This document shows, piece by piece, positions 54,575-64,000 of a stretch of DNA of 64,000 nucleotides. The position numbers and the translations under genes were made by a program. Position 1 is the stretch's first letter. Each line of letters starts with the position of its first letter. The notes under the pieces were generated by a model that ran no database searches, was not told the origin of the DNA, and was given only the letters and a program-made list of their open reading frames with translations. Source of the stretch: Streptomyces cylindrosporus (lineage in GTDB: Bacteria > Actinomycetota > Actinomycetes > Streptomycetales > Streptomycetaceae); contig NZ_JALDAY010000001.1 of NCBI RefSeq assembly GCF_022698165.1, positions 1,054,001-1,118,000 of the forward strand. Direction: 5' to 3'.

Positions 54575-56383
54575 TTACGCCCCTGCCTTGGTGATGGCCG
54601 GTTCGTCGGTCAGCGTTTCGGTGTCTGGTACGTCGAGTTGGCCGGTCTCGTGGAACTCGAGCTGGCGGCGGCGGTTGGCGATGATGCCCTCGGGGCGGAA
54701 GCGCATCAGCAGGATCAGCGCGATACCGAAGGCGAGCAGCGACTTGTCCTGGAGGAAGTCCAGCTTCTCCGGGAGCAGGTAGAGCAGCGCCGCGCCGAGG
54801 ATGGGGCCCGCGACCGTGCCCATGCCGCCGAGGACGACGGCGGCCAGGAGGAAGGCCGAGTTGGGCGGGGTGGAGCCGGCGAACTGGTACGGGTTCGGGA
54901 CCACGCTGTAGGTCACGTGGGCGCTGACCGTGCCGGCGAGGCCGGCGAGCGAGGCGCCCAGCGCGAAGGCGATGAGCTTGACGCGGAAGCCGTTGATGCC
55001 CATGGCGGTGGCGGCGGTCTCGTCCTCGCGGATGGCGATCCAGGAGCGGCCGATGCGGGAGTCGGCGGCGCGGGTGTAGACGGTGACCACGATCGCCATG
55101 ATCAGGACCATCAGCAGGTAGTAGTTGGCGAACCGGCCGAGGGTGAACCCGCCGAGGTCGTGCGCCTCCCCGAAGTTGAACCCGAGGAGGTTCAGGTCGG
55201 GGATGGACGGGATGCCGTTGGGGCCGTTGGTGAGGTCGGGGCCGGACTCGCCGTCCATGTTGTTGACGGCGATGCGGAAGATCTCTCCGAAGCCGAGGGT
55301 CACGATGGCGAGGTAGTCGCCGCGCAGCCGCAGGGTCGGGGCGCCGATGAGGACGCCGAAGATCAGCGAGGCGGCGGCGCCGGTGAGGGCGGCGGCCCAG
55401 AAGGGGAACTGGACGCCGGAGAACTTGGAGAACTCGGAGCCGGAGACCAGGGCCGCGGTGTAGGCGCCGACGCCGAGGAAGGCGACGTAACCGAGGTCGA
55501 GGAGGCCGGCGAGGCCGACGACGATGTTCAGGCCGAGGGCGACCGTGCCGAAGATCAGGATGTTGACGCCGATGTTGGCGTAGTGGTCGTCGGTCTGGGT
55601 GAACGGGAAGGCGATGGCCGCGAGGAAGCCCATGGCGAGCGTGAAGCTGCGGTTCGCGGCGACCATGGCGGAGAAGCGGTCGAGCAGGCCGGCGGTGTGC
55701 ATGGCCCAGATGGTGAAGACGACGACGATCAGGAAGCCGATGAACAGCTCGCCGTACTCGGTGTCGATGCCGTAGGTGAAGACGGCGAGGCCGATGATGC
55801 TGACCACCGTGATCACGGCCCGCTGCATCCAGGGGCTGATCGGCTGCGGGGCCGGGATGCGGTCGGGCTTGGGCAGGTAGGACTTGAAGAAGTCCTTGGT
55901 CCCCGCGTTGTCCGGGGGCAGCGCGAGGGCGCCGAGGAGGGGCAGCAGGGAGGCGATGATCGCGATCCAGGTGCCGGTCTCCCAGTTCGCGAGGCCGCCG
56001 AGCTTGGCGGCGATCTCGATGGCGGTGAACCAGGTGACGCCGAAGCCGCCGAGGGCGACGAGGACGAGCGGTGCGTTGTTGCGCGCGGGCAGCAACCAGC
56101 CGAGGCCGCGGATGCCGTACGAGGCGAGCGCGAACACGGCGGTGAGGATGCCGGCGATGAGGCTCAGCACCTGAAGGCCGCCGGGGTAGCCGGTGACGGT
56201 GAGGTCGCCCGGGAACTCGGAGGTCCAGGTCCAGGCGAGGAACGTGGACGCGGCGGTGGCGATGCCGCCGCCCAGCAGCAGGGCGCGGGCGGCCGCCTCG
56301 GGCAGCGGGACGAGCCCGTGGGCCGGGCGCGTGGGCACGGCGTCGGCGGGGGGCGTGGCCGGAGTCTTGGTCGTCTCGGTCAT
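54575..56383 (-). CDS. livM: Branched-chain amino-acid ABC transporter permease LivM, with N-terminal extension
   Basis: 602 aa, much longer than the usual 300-420. The typical LivM core occupies the C-terminal part (NIGVNILIFGTVALGLNIVV; GLLDLGYVAFLGVGAYTAAL; RLRGDYLAIVTLGFGEIFR; GGMGTVAGPILGAALLYLLP). About 190-250 extra N-terminal residues add roughly four to six hydrophobic segments (ALLLGGGIATAASTFLAW; LQVLSLIAGILTAVFALAS; TWIAIIASLLPLLGALAL). The extension is seen in other actinobacterial LivM proteins; its role is unclear. Starts 4 nt after the livH stop. Confidence 0.92.
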   Translation of the reverse strand: MTETTKTPATPPADAVPTRPAHGLVPLPEAAARALLLGGGIATAASTFLAWTWTSEFPGDLTVTGYPGGLQVLSLIAGILTAVFALASYGIRGLGWLLPARNNAPLVLVALGGFGVTWFTAIEIAAKLGGLANWETGTWIAIIASLLPLLGALALPPDNAGTKDFFKSYLPKPDRIPAPQPISPWMQRAVITVVSIIGLAVFTYGIDTEYGELFIGFLIVVVFTIWAMHTAGLLDRFSAMVAANRSFTLAMGFLAAIAFPFTQTDDHYANIGVNILIFGTVALGLNIVVGLAGLLDLGYVAFLGVGAYTAALVSGSEFSKFSGVQFPFWAAALTGAAASLIFGVLIGAPTLRLRGDYLAIVTLGFGEIFRIAVNNMDGESGPDLTNGPNGIPSIPDLNLLGFNFGEAHDLGGFTLGRFANYYLLMVLIMAIVVTVYTRAADSRIGRSWIAIREDETAATAMGINGFRVKLIAFALGASLAGLAGTVSAHVTYSVVPNPYQFAGSTPPNSAFLLAAVVLGGMGTVAGPILGAALLYLLPEKLDFLQDKSLLAFGIALILLMRFRPEGIIANRRRQLEFHETGQLDVPDTETLTDEPAITKAGA

Positions 56384-56387
56384 GTGA

Positions 56388-57317
56388 TCACGCCCTGTCC
56401 GCGACGCGCTCGCCGAGCAGGCCCTGTGGCCTGAAGAGGAGCACCAGGATGAGGAGTACGAAGGCCCAGACGTTGGCCCAGCTCTGGCCGCCGAGCTGCT
56501 GCATGCCCGGGATGTTGTTGATGTAGGCGGAGGCGAGGGTCTCGGCGATGCCGAGGACGACGCCGCCGAGCATCGCGCCGTAGATGTTGCCGATGCCGCC
56601 GAGGACGGCCGCGGTGAAGGCCTTGAGGCCCATCAGGAAGCCCATGCGGTAGTCGATGCTGCCGTACTTGAGGCCGAAGGCGAGGGCGGCGACGGCGGCG
56701 AAGAAGCCGCCGATGGCGAACGCGATGACGATGATGCGGTTGGTGTCGATGCCCATCAGCTGCGCGGTGTCCGGGTCCTGCGCGGTGGCCTGCATGGCGC
56801 GGCCGGTGCGGGACTTGCGGACGAACCAGGCGAGCGCCGACATGCAGATGATCGCGGAGACGATCAGGAAGATGTCGGCGTCCTTGATGGTGATGGAGCC
56901 GATGTCGTGGGTGGTGTCGAGGCCGGGGAAGGCGAGGGCCTTGTCCGCGTTGGGGTAGAAGTTGCGGACGGCTTCCTGGAGGGCCAGGGAGAGGCCGATG
57001 GCGGTGATGAGCGGTGCCAGGCGTGGTGCTCCGCGCAGGGGCCGGTAGGCGAACCGTTCCGCTCCGACCGCGATGAGAACGGAGACGATGGCGCCTCCGA
57101 CCAGCATCAGGGGGACGGCGGCAGCCATGGGGGTGCCGTCGGGCAGGATGTAGAGGTAGACCGTGAGGGCGCCGAAGGCCCCGGTCATGAAGATCTCGCC
57201 GTGCGCGAAGTTGATGAGCTGGACGATGCCGTACACCATCGTGTAACCGATGGCGATCAGCCCGTACATCGAGCCTAGAAGCAGCCCGTTGGCCAGCTGC
57301 TGCGGCAGGGTGTTCAC
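56388..57317 (-). CDS. livH: Branched-chain amino-acid ABC transporter permease LivH
   Basis: 309 aa from GTG 57317, with GGAGG 7 nt upstream; longer upstream readings lack a site and are not LivH-like. Core: LANGLLLGSMYGLIAIGYTM, VYGIVQLINFAHGEIFMTGA, SRTGRAMQATAQDPDTAQLM (cytosolic coupling loop) and LGGIGNIYGAMLGGVVLGIA. About eight membrane segments. Separated from livK by 151 nt containing a strong hairpin. Confidence 0.94.
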   Translation of the reverse strand: MNTLPQQLANGLLLGSMYGLIAIGYTMVYGIVQLINFAHGEIFMTGAFGALTVYLYILPDGTPMAAAVPLMLVGGAIVSVLIAVGAERFAYRPLRGAPRLAPLITAIGLSLALQEAVRNFYPNADKALAFPGLDTTHDIGSITIKDADIFLIVSAIICMSALAWFVRKSRTGRAMQATAQDPDTAQLMGIDTNRIIVIAFAIGGFFAAVAALAFGLKYGSIDYRMGFLMGLKAFTAAVLGGIGNIYGAMLGGVVLGIAETLASAYINNIPGMQQLGGQSWANVWAFVLLILVLLFRPQGLLGERVADRA

Positions 57318-57402
57318 CGCATGGCCTCCATGTCGCTGGTGGTCGTGTGCACAGAGTCGTTGTGTGTGTGCACGGGGCGTGTGCAAGTTCTGGGTGTGGA
57401 AA

Positions 57403-57440
57403 CGGGCCGCGCGGTCGGGGTCCTCCTTCCGCGCGGCCCG
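57403..57440 (-). terminator. Hairpin between livK and livH (attenuator or processing stem)
   Basis: Perfect 12-bp stem CGGGCCGCGCGG / CCGCGCGGCCCG with a 14-nt loop, 28 nt after the livK stop and about 85 nt before livH. With no T tract it may act as a partial terminator or 3' stabiliser that keeps livK mRNA more abundant than livHMGF. Confidence 0.55.
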
Positions 57441-57468
57441 TGGTGCGGTCTTGCCGGTGCTGAGAGGG

Positions 57469-58704
57469 TCAGCTGGCGGTGCCCGTCTTCACAGCCTTCC
57501 ATTCGCCGTTTTCGACCTGGTAAACCGTGAGCTGCTTGTTGCCGGTGTCGCCGTACTGGTCGAAGGAGACCTTGCCGGTGATGCCCTGGAAGTCCGACTT
57601 CTGGACCTCGTCGACGACCTTGGAGCGCAGGTCGTTGATGTCGCTGGGCACCTTGCCGCCGTTGGCGTCCTTGACGGCCTTCACTGCCTTGATGATGGCG
57701 GTGGCGGCGTCGTAGGAGTAGCCGCCGTAGGCGCCGTAGTCACCCTTGTAGCCCTTGGCCTTGTAGGTCTCGATGAACTGCTTGGCGGCGGGCAGGGTGT
57801 CGACCGGGACGCCGACGGAGGTGACGAGGTCGCCCGCGGCGGCCGCGCCGGCCACGTCGATGTAGGTGGTGGCGTACATGCCGTCGCCGCCGAACAGCGG
57901 GATCTTGACGCCGGCGCCCTTGAGCTGCTTGGTGATCAGCGAGGACTCGTCGTACTGGCCGCCGTAGTAGAGCAGGTCGGCGCCGGAGTTCTTGATCTTG
58001 GTGACGAGGGAGCCGAAGTCCTTGTCGCCGGTGTTGACGTGGTCGGTCTGGACGACCGTGCCACCGAGGCCCTTGAACTTCTCGGCGAAGATCTTGGCGA
58101 GGCCGGCGCCGTAGGTCTGCTTGTCGTCGACGACGAAGGCCTTCTTCTTCTTGAGGCCGTTGTACGCGTAGTCGGCGGCGAAGCTGCCCTGCAGCTCGTC
58201 GGTGGTGGCGGTGCGGAAGTACGTCTTGTACGGCCGCTTCTTGGCCGTCTGCCAGTTCTTGCCCTGGGTCAGCTCGGGGTTGGTGTTCGAGGGCGAGATC
58301 TCGACCATGTTGGCCGAGGCGAACACCTGCTGCATCGACTGGGCGACGCCGGAGTTCAGGGGGCCGACGGCGCCCACGACGTTCTTGTCGCCGACGAGCT
58401 TGGTGGCGTTCTGCTGGCCGGTGGCCGGCTGCGCCTTGTCGTCGAGGGCCTCGACCTTGAACTTGACGCCGGGGACCCAGTTGTTCTTGTTGGCGTCGTC
58501 TACGGCGACCTGGACGCCGTACTGGATGCCGAGACCGGTGGTCGAGTTCTCGCCGGACAGCGGGGCGTCGACACCGATGGTGAAGGTGGTGCTCGATCCG
58601 CTGTTGCTCTTGTCACCGCTGTCGTCCCGGGAGCCGCAGGCGGTGAGAGTCAGAGCCCCCGTCGCGAGGACGGAGGTCAGAATCACCAAAGAACGCTGTC
58701 GCAC
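57469..58704 (-). CDS. livK: Branched-chain amino-acid ABC transporter substrate-binding lipoprotein LivK
   Basis: 411 aa from GTG 58704, AAAGGA 6 nt upstream. Lipobox LTAC with Cys23, then a Ser/Gly/Asp linker and periplasmic-binding-fold type I: TFTIGVDAPLSGENSTTGLG, VVGAVGPLNSGVAQSMQQVF, ISPSNTNPELTQGKNW and YDAATAIIKAVKAVKDANGG. It delivers Leu/Ile/Val-type ligands to LivHM. First gene of the operon; the 207-bp region upstream should hold the promoter, but no hexamers are clear. Confidence 0.94.
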   Translation of the reverse strand: MRQRSLVILTSVLATGALTLTACGSRDDSGDKSNSGSSTTFTIGVDAPLSGENSTTGLGIQYGVQVAVDDANKNNWVPGVKFKVEALDDKAQPATGQQNATKLVGDKNVVGAVGPLNSGVAQSMQQVFASANMVEISPSNTNPELTQGKNWQTAKKRPYKTYFRTATTDELQGSFAADYAYNGLKKKKAFVVDDKQTYGAGLAKIFAEKFKGLGGTVVQTDHVNTGDKDFGSLVTKIKNSGADLLYYGGQYDESSLITKQLKGAGVKIPLFGGDGMYATTYIDVAGAAAAGDLVTSVGVPVDTLPAAKQFIETYKAKGYKGDYGAYGGYSYDAATAIIKAVKAVKDANGGKVPSDINDLRSKVVDEVQKSDFQGITGKVSFDQYGDTGNKQLTVYQVENGEWKAVKTGTAS

Positions 58705-58911
58705 AATCAGTCCTTTCCGCAGGCACGTCCGCCCCGGTGGGAACGTTGGTTGCCGCGCATGTACCGAACTCCCGATGGAGCGGTGACTGGCCGTGACTCT
58801 AAGCCCGATCTGTGGGCATGGGCATCGCCGTGCGCTGGCTTGTGACTTTCTTGTTATGACGTGGTGGAAAGCGGGGCTCCGGAAGACGCCTCTCGGCCCA
58901 TTTGGCGCATT

Positions 58912-59583
58912 TTAGGCTCGGTCCGCATTCTGAGAACCTGCACTTCCGCTTGGCCGTGGGGCGGAACGGGCCGGAGAGCGGTTGCAGGCCCGGTGGAACA
59001 GCGTGGAGAGATCGCGGGCATAGGCGCCGCCGAAGATGAAACTGTGATGCTGTATTGCGCGCGTGTTACGGAGCGTTACGTCAAGGAATGGTAGGTCCGC
59101 GTTCGGGGGCAGTCCCGAACAGTCGGACACGGAAATCTCCACGGTGACCCGGCGGGTCGTCCCGGCGGGGACGGTGAACGCGGGCCGCGGCGTGGCGTGG
59201 GCGACGAGTCCCGGGAAGGCGGCGTCGAGGACCGTCAGGGTGACGGGCGGGCCGCTGTCGACGGAGACGTCGAAGCGGAAGCTCCCCGCGGTGGCGCGGG
59301 AGCCGAGGGGTGCGCCGAGGCCGAGGTAGTGCCAGTCGGTGACGTTCGCCGGGTACGGCATCGGCTCCGGCGGCCGGGCGTGGTCGGGGCTGCCGGCCTG
59401 GGGCGCGAGCAGGGCCACGGCGGTCACGGCGGCGATCACGCCGGCCCCGAGCGCGTTGCGGCGAACGCGCGGCGACACGGCGGGCCAGCGGTCGGTGAGG
59501 CGCGGGGCGTCGGCGCCGATGACGTCACGACCATCACCCGACCCGGCGGAGCCGACGGGTTCAACGGGCCCGATGCCGCTCAT
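58912..59583 (-). CDS. Membrane-anchored unknown protein with extracytoplasmic beta domain
   Basis: 223 aa. A cytosolic N-terminus (about 40 residues) precedes one membrane segment (ALGAGVIAAVTAVALLA), then an exported domain with alternating beta pattern (TAGSFRFDVSVDSGPPVTLT; RRVTVEISVSDCSG) and two Cys residues that could pair (SDCSG and HRACN). I do not recognise the family. It stands alone between livK and the repeat array. Start ATG 59583. Confidence 0.7.
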   Translation of the reverse strand: MSGIGPVEPVGSAGSGDGRDVIGADAPRLTDRWPAVSPRVRRNALGAGVIAAVTAVALLAPQAGSPDHARPPEPMPYPANVTDWHYLGLGAPLGSRATAGSFRFDVSVDSGPPVTLTVLDAAFPGLVAHATPRPAFTVPAGTTRRVTVEISVSDCSGLPPNADLPFLDVTLRNTRAIQHHSFIFGGAYARDLSTLFHRACNRSPARSAPRPSGSAGSQNADRA

Positions 59584-59629
59584 GACCGCAGCCTCATGAG
59601 GAAACGGTAGGTGAGGGGGCTGGCCCGGG

Positions 59630-60030
59630 GTAGAGGCCGACGGGGAGGAGGCCGGGCGGGGAGGCGGTGGTGGTGCGGCGGTGGCTCAGGGAAGAGGGCG
59701 ACTGCGAGGGGTCCGCACGGGAGACGGCTGGTGGTGCGGCGGCCCGGAGGGGGCTGGTGGCGGGGCGGTGGCTCGGGGGAATGGGCGGTGGGGCGGTGGC
59801 TGGGGGTGGAGGCCGACTGCGGGGAGGCCGCGTGGGAGATCGCTGGTGGTGCGGCGGTGGCCCGGAGGGGGCTGGTGGCGGGGTGGTGGCTTGGGGGAGT
59901 GGGCGGTGGGGCGGTGGCTGGGGGTGGAGGCCGACGGCGAGGAGGCCGGGCGGGAGAGGTGCTGGTGGTGGGGCGGTGGGTCGGGGGAGGCGTGGGCGGT
60001 GGGACGGGGGGTGGCTCGGGAAGATACCGC
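59630..60030. repeat. Intergenic G-rich imperfect minisatellite
   Basis: The 477-bp gap between 59583 and 60061 holds no gene I trust. It consists mostly of imperfect tandem copies of a 115-119-bp unit. The landmark CTGGTGGTG starts at 59728, 59843 and 59962, each followed by GCGG/GGGG-rich text and, in the first two copies, GGGGTGGAGGCCGAC; a shortened copy precedes them. The + strand is dense in GGG runs. Repeat spacing (115, 119) is not a multiple of three, so a shared reading frame is not kept. Confidence 0.75.
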
Positions 60031-60060
60031 GGGCGGCCTCCCACCGCCGTCGGCGTCCGG

Positions 60061-60549
60061 TCAGCCGGTCGTGGTCAGATGTGCCCCGTCGCCCGGCCTG
60101 ACGTCCCGTAGCAGGCAGGTCAGCCGCGCGGTGCACACGCGCCGTCCCTCCTCGTCAGTGATCACGATCTCGTACGTCGCCGTCGAGCGCCCCCGGTGCA
60201 CGGGCGTCGCCACCCCGGTCACCAGCCCGGAGCGCGCGCCCCGGTGGTGCGTGCAGTTCAGGTCGACGCCGACCGCGATCTTGGAGCTGCCGCCGTGCAG
60301 CATCGAGCCCACGGAGCCCAGCGTCTCGGCCAGCACGGCGGAGGCGCCGCCGTGCAGCAGCCCGTACGGCTGGGTGTTGCCCTCCACCGGCATCGTGCCG
60401 ACGACGCGGTCGGCGGAGGCCTCCACGATCTCCACGCCCATGCGCGTCCCGAGGTGGCCCGCCGAGAACAGGGCCGGCAGGTCGACGCCGAGCGTGGCGT
60501 ACTCGTCGATGACCTCCTGCGGGAACCTCACATGCTGCTGCTCGCCCAT
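60061..60549 (-). CDS. Hotdog-fold thioesterase (PaaI/YdiI type)
   Basis: 162 aa from ATG 60549, GGAG 8 nt upstream. Hotdog signature: MPVEGNTQPYGLLHGGASAV (catalytic region HGGASAVLAETLGS) and CTHHRGARSGLVTGVATPVH. Hydrolyses small acyl- or aryl-CoA thioesters. Cytoplasmic. Faces the repeat array; upstream lies the molybdopterin oxidoreductase, 53 nt away and in the same direction, so the two could be cotranscribed. Confidence 0.92.
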   Translation of the reverse strand: MGEQQHVRFPQEVIDEYATLGVDLPALFSAGHLGTRMGVEIVEASADRVVGTMPVEGNTQPYGLLHGGASAVLAETLGSVGSMLHGGSSKIAVGVDLNCTHHRGARSGLVTGVATPVHRGRSTATYEIVITDEEGRRVCTARLTCLLRDVRPGDGAHLTTTG

Positions 60550-60601
60550 GGGCCGTGCTCCGTTCGTCGTGATCACTCGTGCAGCCTGCCTGAGCAAACG
60601 C

Positions 60602-62881
<2,280 letters not shown>

Positions 62882-63006
62882 CGCGCACTCTCCTTCGCGT
62901 ACATGTGCGAGGTACGTCTCCGATCCTCGCACGCGGCGCTGACAGCCGGGGCTCCGCGGGCGACGGGCGGGCCGGATTGTCAGTGGCGCATGGCAGGATC
63001 GGGTTC

Positions 63007-64000
63007 GTGGCAGAGACAGCATCGAAGAAGACCGAGAACACCTCCGGCGGCAAGCGGCCGCGGCTGATGCTCATGGACGGGCATTCGCTGGCGTACCGCG
63101 CGTTCTTCGCGCTGCCCGCGGAGAACTTCACGACGGCGACGGGCCAGCCGACGAACGCGATCTACGGCTTCGCGTCGATGCTCGCCAACACCCTGCGTGA
63201 CGAGGAGCCCACGCACTTCGCGGTGGCCTTCGACGTCTCCCGCAAGACCTGGCGCTCCGAGGAGTTCACGGAGTACAAGGCCAACCGCTCCAAGACCCCG
63301 GACGAGTTCAGGGGCCAGGTCGAGCTGATCGGCGAGGTCCTCGACTCGATGCACGTCTCGCGATTCGCCGTCGACGGCTTCGAGGCGGACGACATCATCG
63401 CCACGCTCGCCACCCAGGCCGAGGCCGAGGGCTTCGAGGTGCTGATCGTCACCGGCGACCGCGACTCCTTCCAGCTGGTCACCGAGCACACCACGGTGCT
63501 GTACCCGACGAAGGGCGTCTCCGAGCTGACCCGGTTCACCCCGGAGAAGGTCTTCGAGAAGTACGGCCTGACGCCCGCCCAGTACCCCGACTTCGCGGCC
63601 CTGCGCGGCGACCCGTCCGACAACCTCCCCGGCATCCCGGGCGTCGGCGAGAAGACGGCCGCGAAGTGGATCAACCAGTTCGGGTCCTTCGCCGACCTCG
63701 TCGAGCGCGTCGAGGAGGTCAAGGGCAAGGCCGGGCAGAACCTCCGCGACCACCTGGAGGCCGTCAAGCTCAACCGCCGCCTCACCGAGATGGTGCGCAC
63801 GGTCGAGCTGCCCAAGACGGTCGCCGACCTGGAGCGCGCGCCGTACGACCGCAAGACGTTCGCGATGATCCTCGACACCCTGGAGATCAGGAACCCCTCG
63901 CTGCGCGAACGGCTGCTGGCCGTCGACCCGGGCGCCGAGGAGGCCGAGGGCACGCCGGTCGTCGCGGACGGCGTGGAGCTGGACGGCACCGTGCTGTCCA
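63007..64000 (+). CDS. polA: DNA polymerase I, 5' part (3' end beyond window)
   Basis: 331 codons from GTG 63007, AGGA 8 nt upstream, open to the window edge. The whole visible part is the 5'-3' exonuclease: RLMLMDGHSLAYRAFFALP, TNAIYGFASMLANTL, AVAFDVSRKTWRSEEF, YKANRSKTPDEF, VDGFEADDIIATLA (metal Asp pair), VTGDRDSFQLV and LRGDPSDNLPGIPGVGEKTA (helix-hairpin-helix). The polymerase domain lies outside. Divergent from the FdhF-like gene with 125 nt between starts. Confidence 0.95.
   Translation, partial: MAETASKKTENTSGGKRPRLMLMDGHSLAYRAFFALPAENFTTATGQPTNAIYGFASMLANTLRDEEPTHFAVAFDVSRKTWRSEEFTEYKANRSKTPDEFRGQVELIGEVLDSMHVSRFAVDGFEADDIIATLATQAEAEGFEVLIVTGDRDSFQLVTEHTTVLYPTKGVSELTRFTPEKVFEKYGLTPAQYPDFAALRGDPSDNLPGIPGVGEKTAAKWINQFGSFADLVERVEEVKGKAGQNLRDHLEAVKLNRRLTEMVRTVELPKTVADLERAPYDRKTFAMILDTLEIRNPSLRERLLAVDPGAEEAEGTPVVADGVELDGTVLS

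Noticed and set aside
57343..57390. GT-rich tract (TGTGTGTGTG with GTGCAC motifs) upstream of livH
   Set aside because: Low-complexity sequence without a match to a promoter or operator I can name.
59630..60030. CRISPR array
   Set aside because: Units are over 100 bp, imperfect, and lack the repeat-spacer alternation; no cas genes are present.
59594..60136. Proline-rich protein encoded by the repeat array on the minus strand
   Set aside because: The repeat unit is not a multiple of three, composition is pure Pro/Arg/Ala low complexity, and several frames are open at once, as expected from a GC-rich repeat rather than a gene.

Overview
The window is very GC-rich (roughly 70% or more by eye), uses GTG starts often, packs genes with 4-bp stop/start overlaps, and carries families typical of Streptomyces: gltBD, an ANTAR response regulator beside pyk, a liv-type ABC operon and polA at the right edge. 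I read it as a chromosomal segment of a Streptomyces species. No prophage, CRISPR array, intact insertion sequence or integrase was seen.

Layout. (a) 1-7288, minus strand: one tightly coupled operon with four different ADP-ribosylglycohydrolase (ARH/DraG-like) paralogues, a ribokinase, a CaiB-type CoA-transferase and, cut by the left edge, an HpcH/CitE-type lyase. Almost every junction is a 4-bp ATGA overlap. (b) 7541-14692, plus: a VIT-family metal transporter preceded by two candidate iron boxes, then gltB-gltD (glutamate synthase) with a candidate GlnR half-site upstream and a strong terminator downstream. (c) 14776-22181: a cell-surface polysaccharide locus. A small membrane protein, a processive family-2 glycosyltransferase, UDP-GlcNAc 2-epimerase and a secreted beta-sandwich protein face a secreted DUF2334 deacetylase-like protein and a GH113-like lipoprotein, followed by a GH46 chitosanase. 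(d) 22229-25682: rhomboid protease, VWA protein, and an orphan full-length cytochrome b (QcrB paralogue).

(e) 25676-35754: a complete-looking module of the KstR2/HIP (steroid C/D-ring) pathway: two acyl-CoA dehydrogenases, IpdF-like SDR, KstR2-like TetR, FadA6-like thiolase, IpdC, IpdB, IpdA, EchA20 and two more SDRs. It is arranged as two divergent promoters, each holding a near-identical KstR2-type palindrome. (f) 35809-43157: a metallopeptidase-like protein, GH35 beta-galactosidase with divergent AraC regulator, chorismate mutase, a stand-alone receiver protein and aminopeptidase N. (g) 43317-50066: a DesA/DesB-like decarboxylase and N-hydroxylase pair lacking the rest of a desferrioxamine operon, with what looks like a dispersed Streptomyces repeat inserted in frame in the decarboxylase; then an SGNH hydrolase, a Tat-exported 5'-nucleotidase and a SIMPL protein.

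(h) 50241-64000: pyruvate kinase, a decayed LAGLIDADG-type pseudogene, an unusual class-I-shaped tRNA with a CAA anticodon, the ANTAR regulator, livFGMHK, a membrane-anchored unknown, an intergenic G-rich minisatellite, a hotdog thioesterase, an FdhF/YdeP-like molybdopterin oxidoreductase and the 5' third of polA.

The best candidates for undescribed biology are the four-paralogue ARH/ribokinase/CoA operon, the anomalous tRNA, the surface-polymer synthesis/degradation locus, and the repeat insertion inside the decarboxylase.
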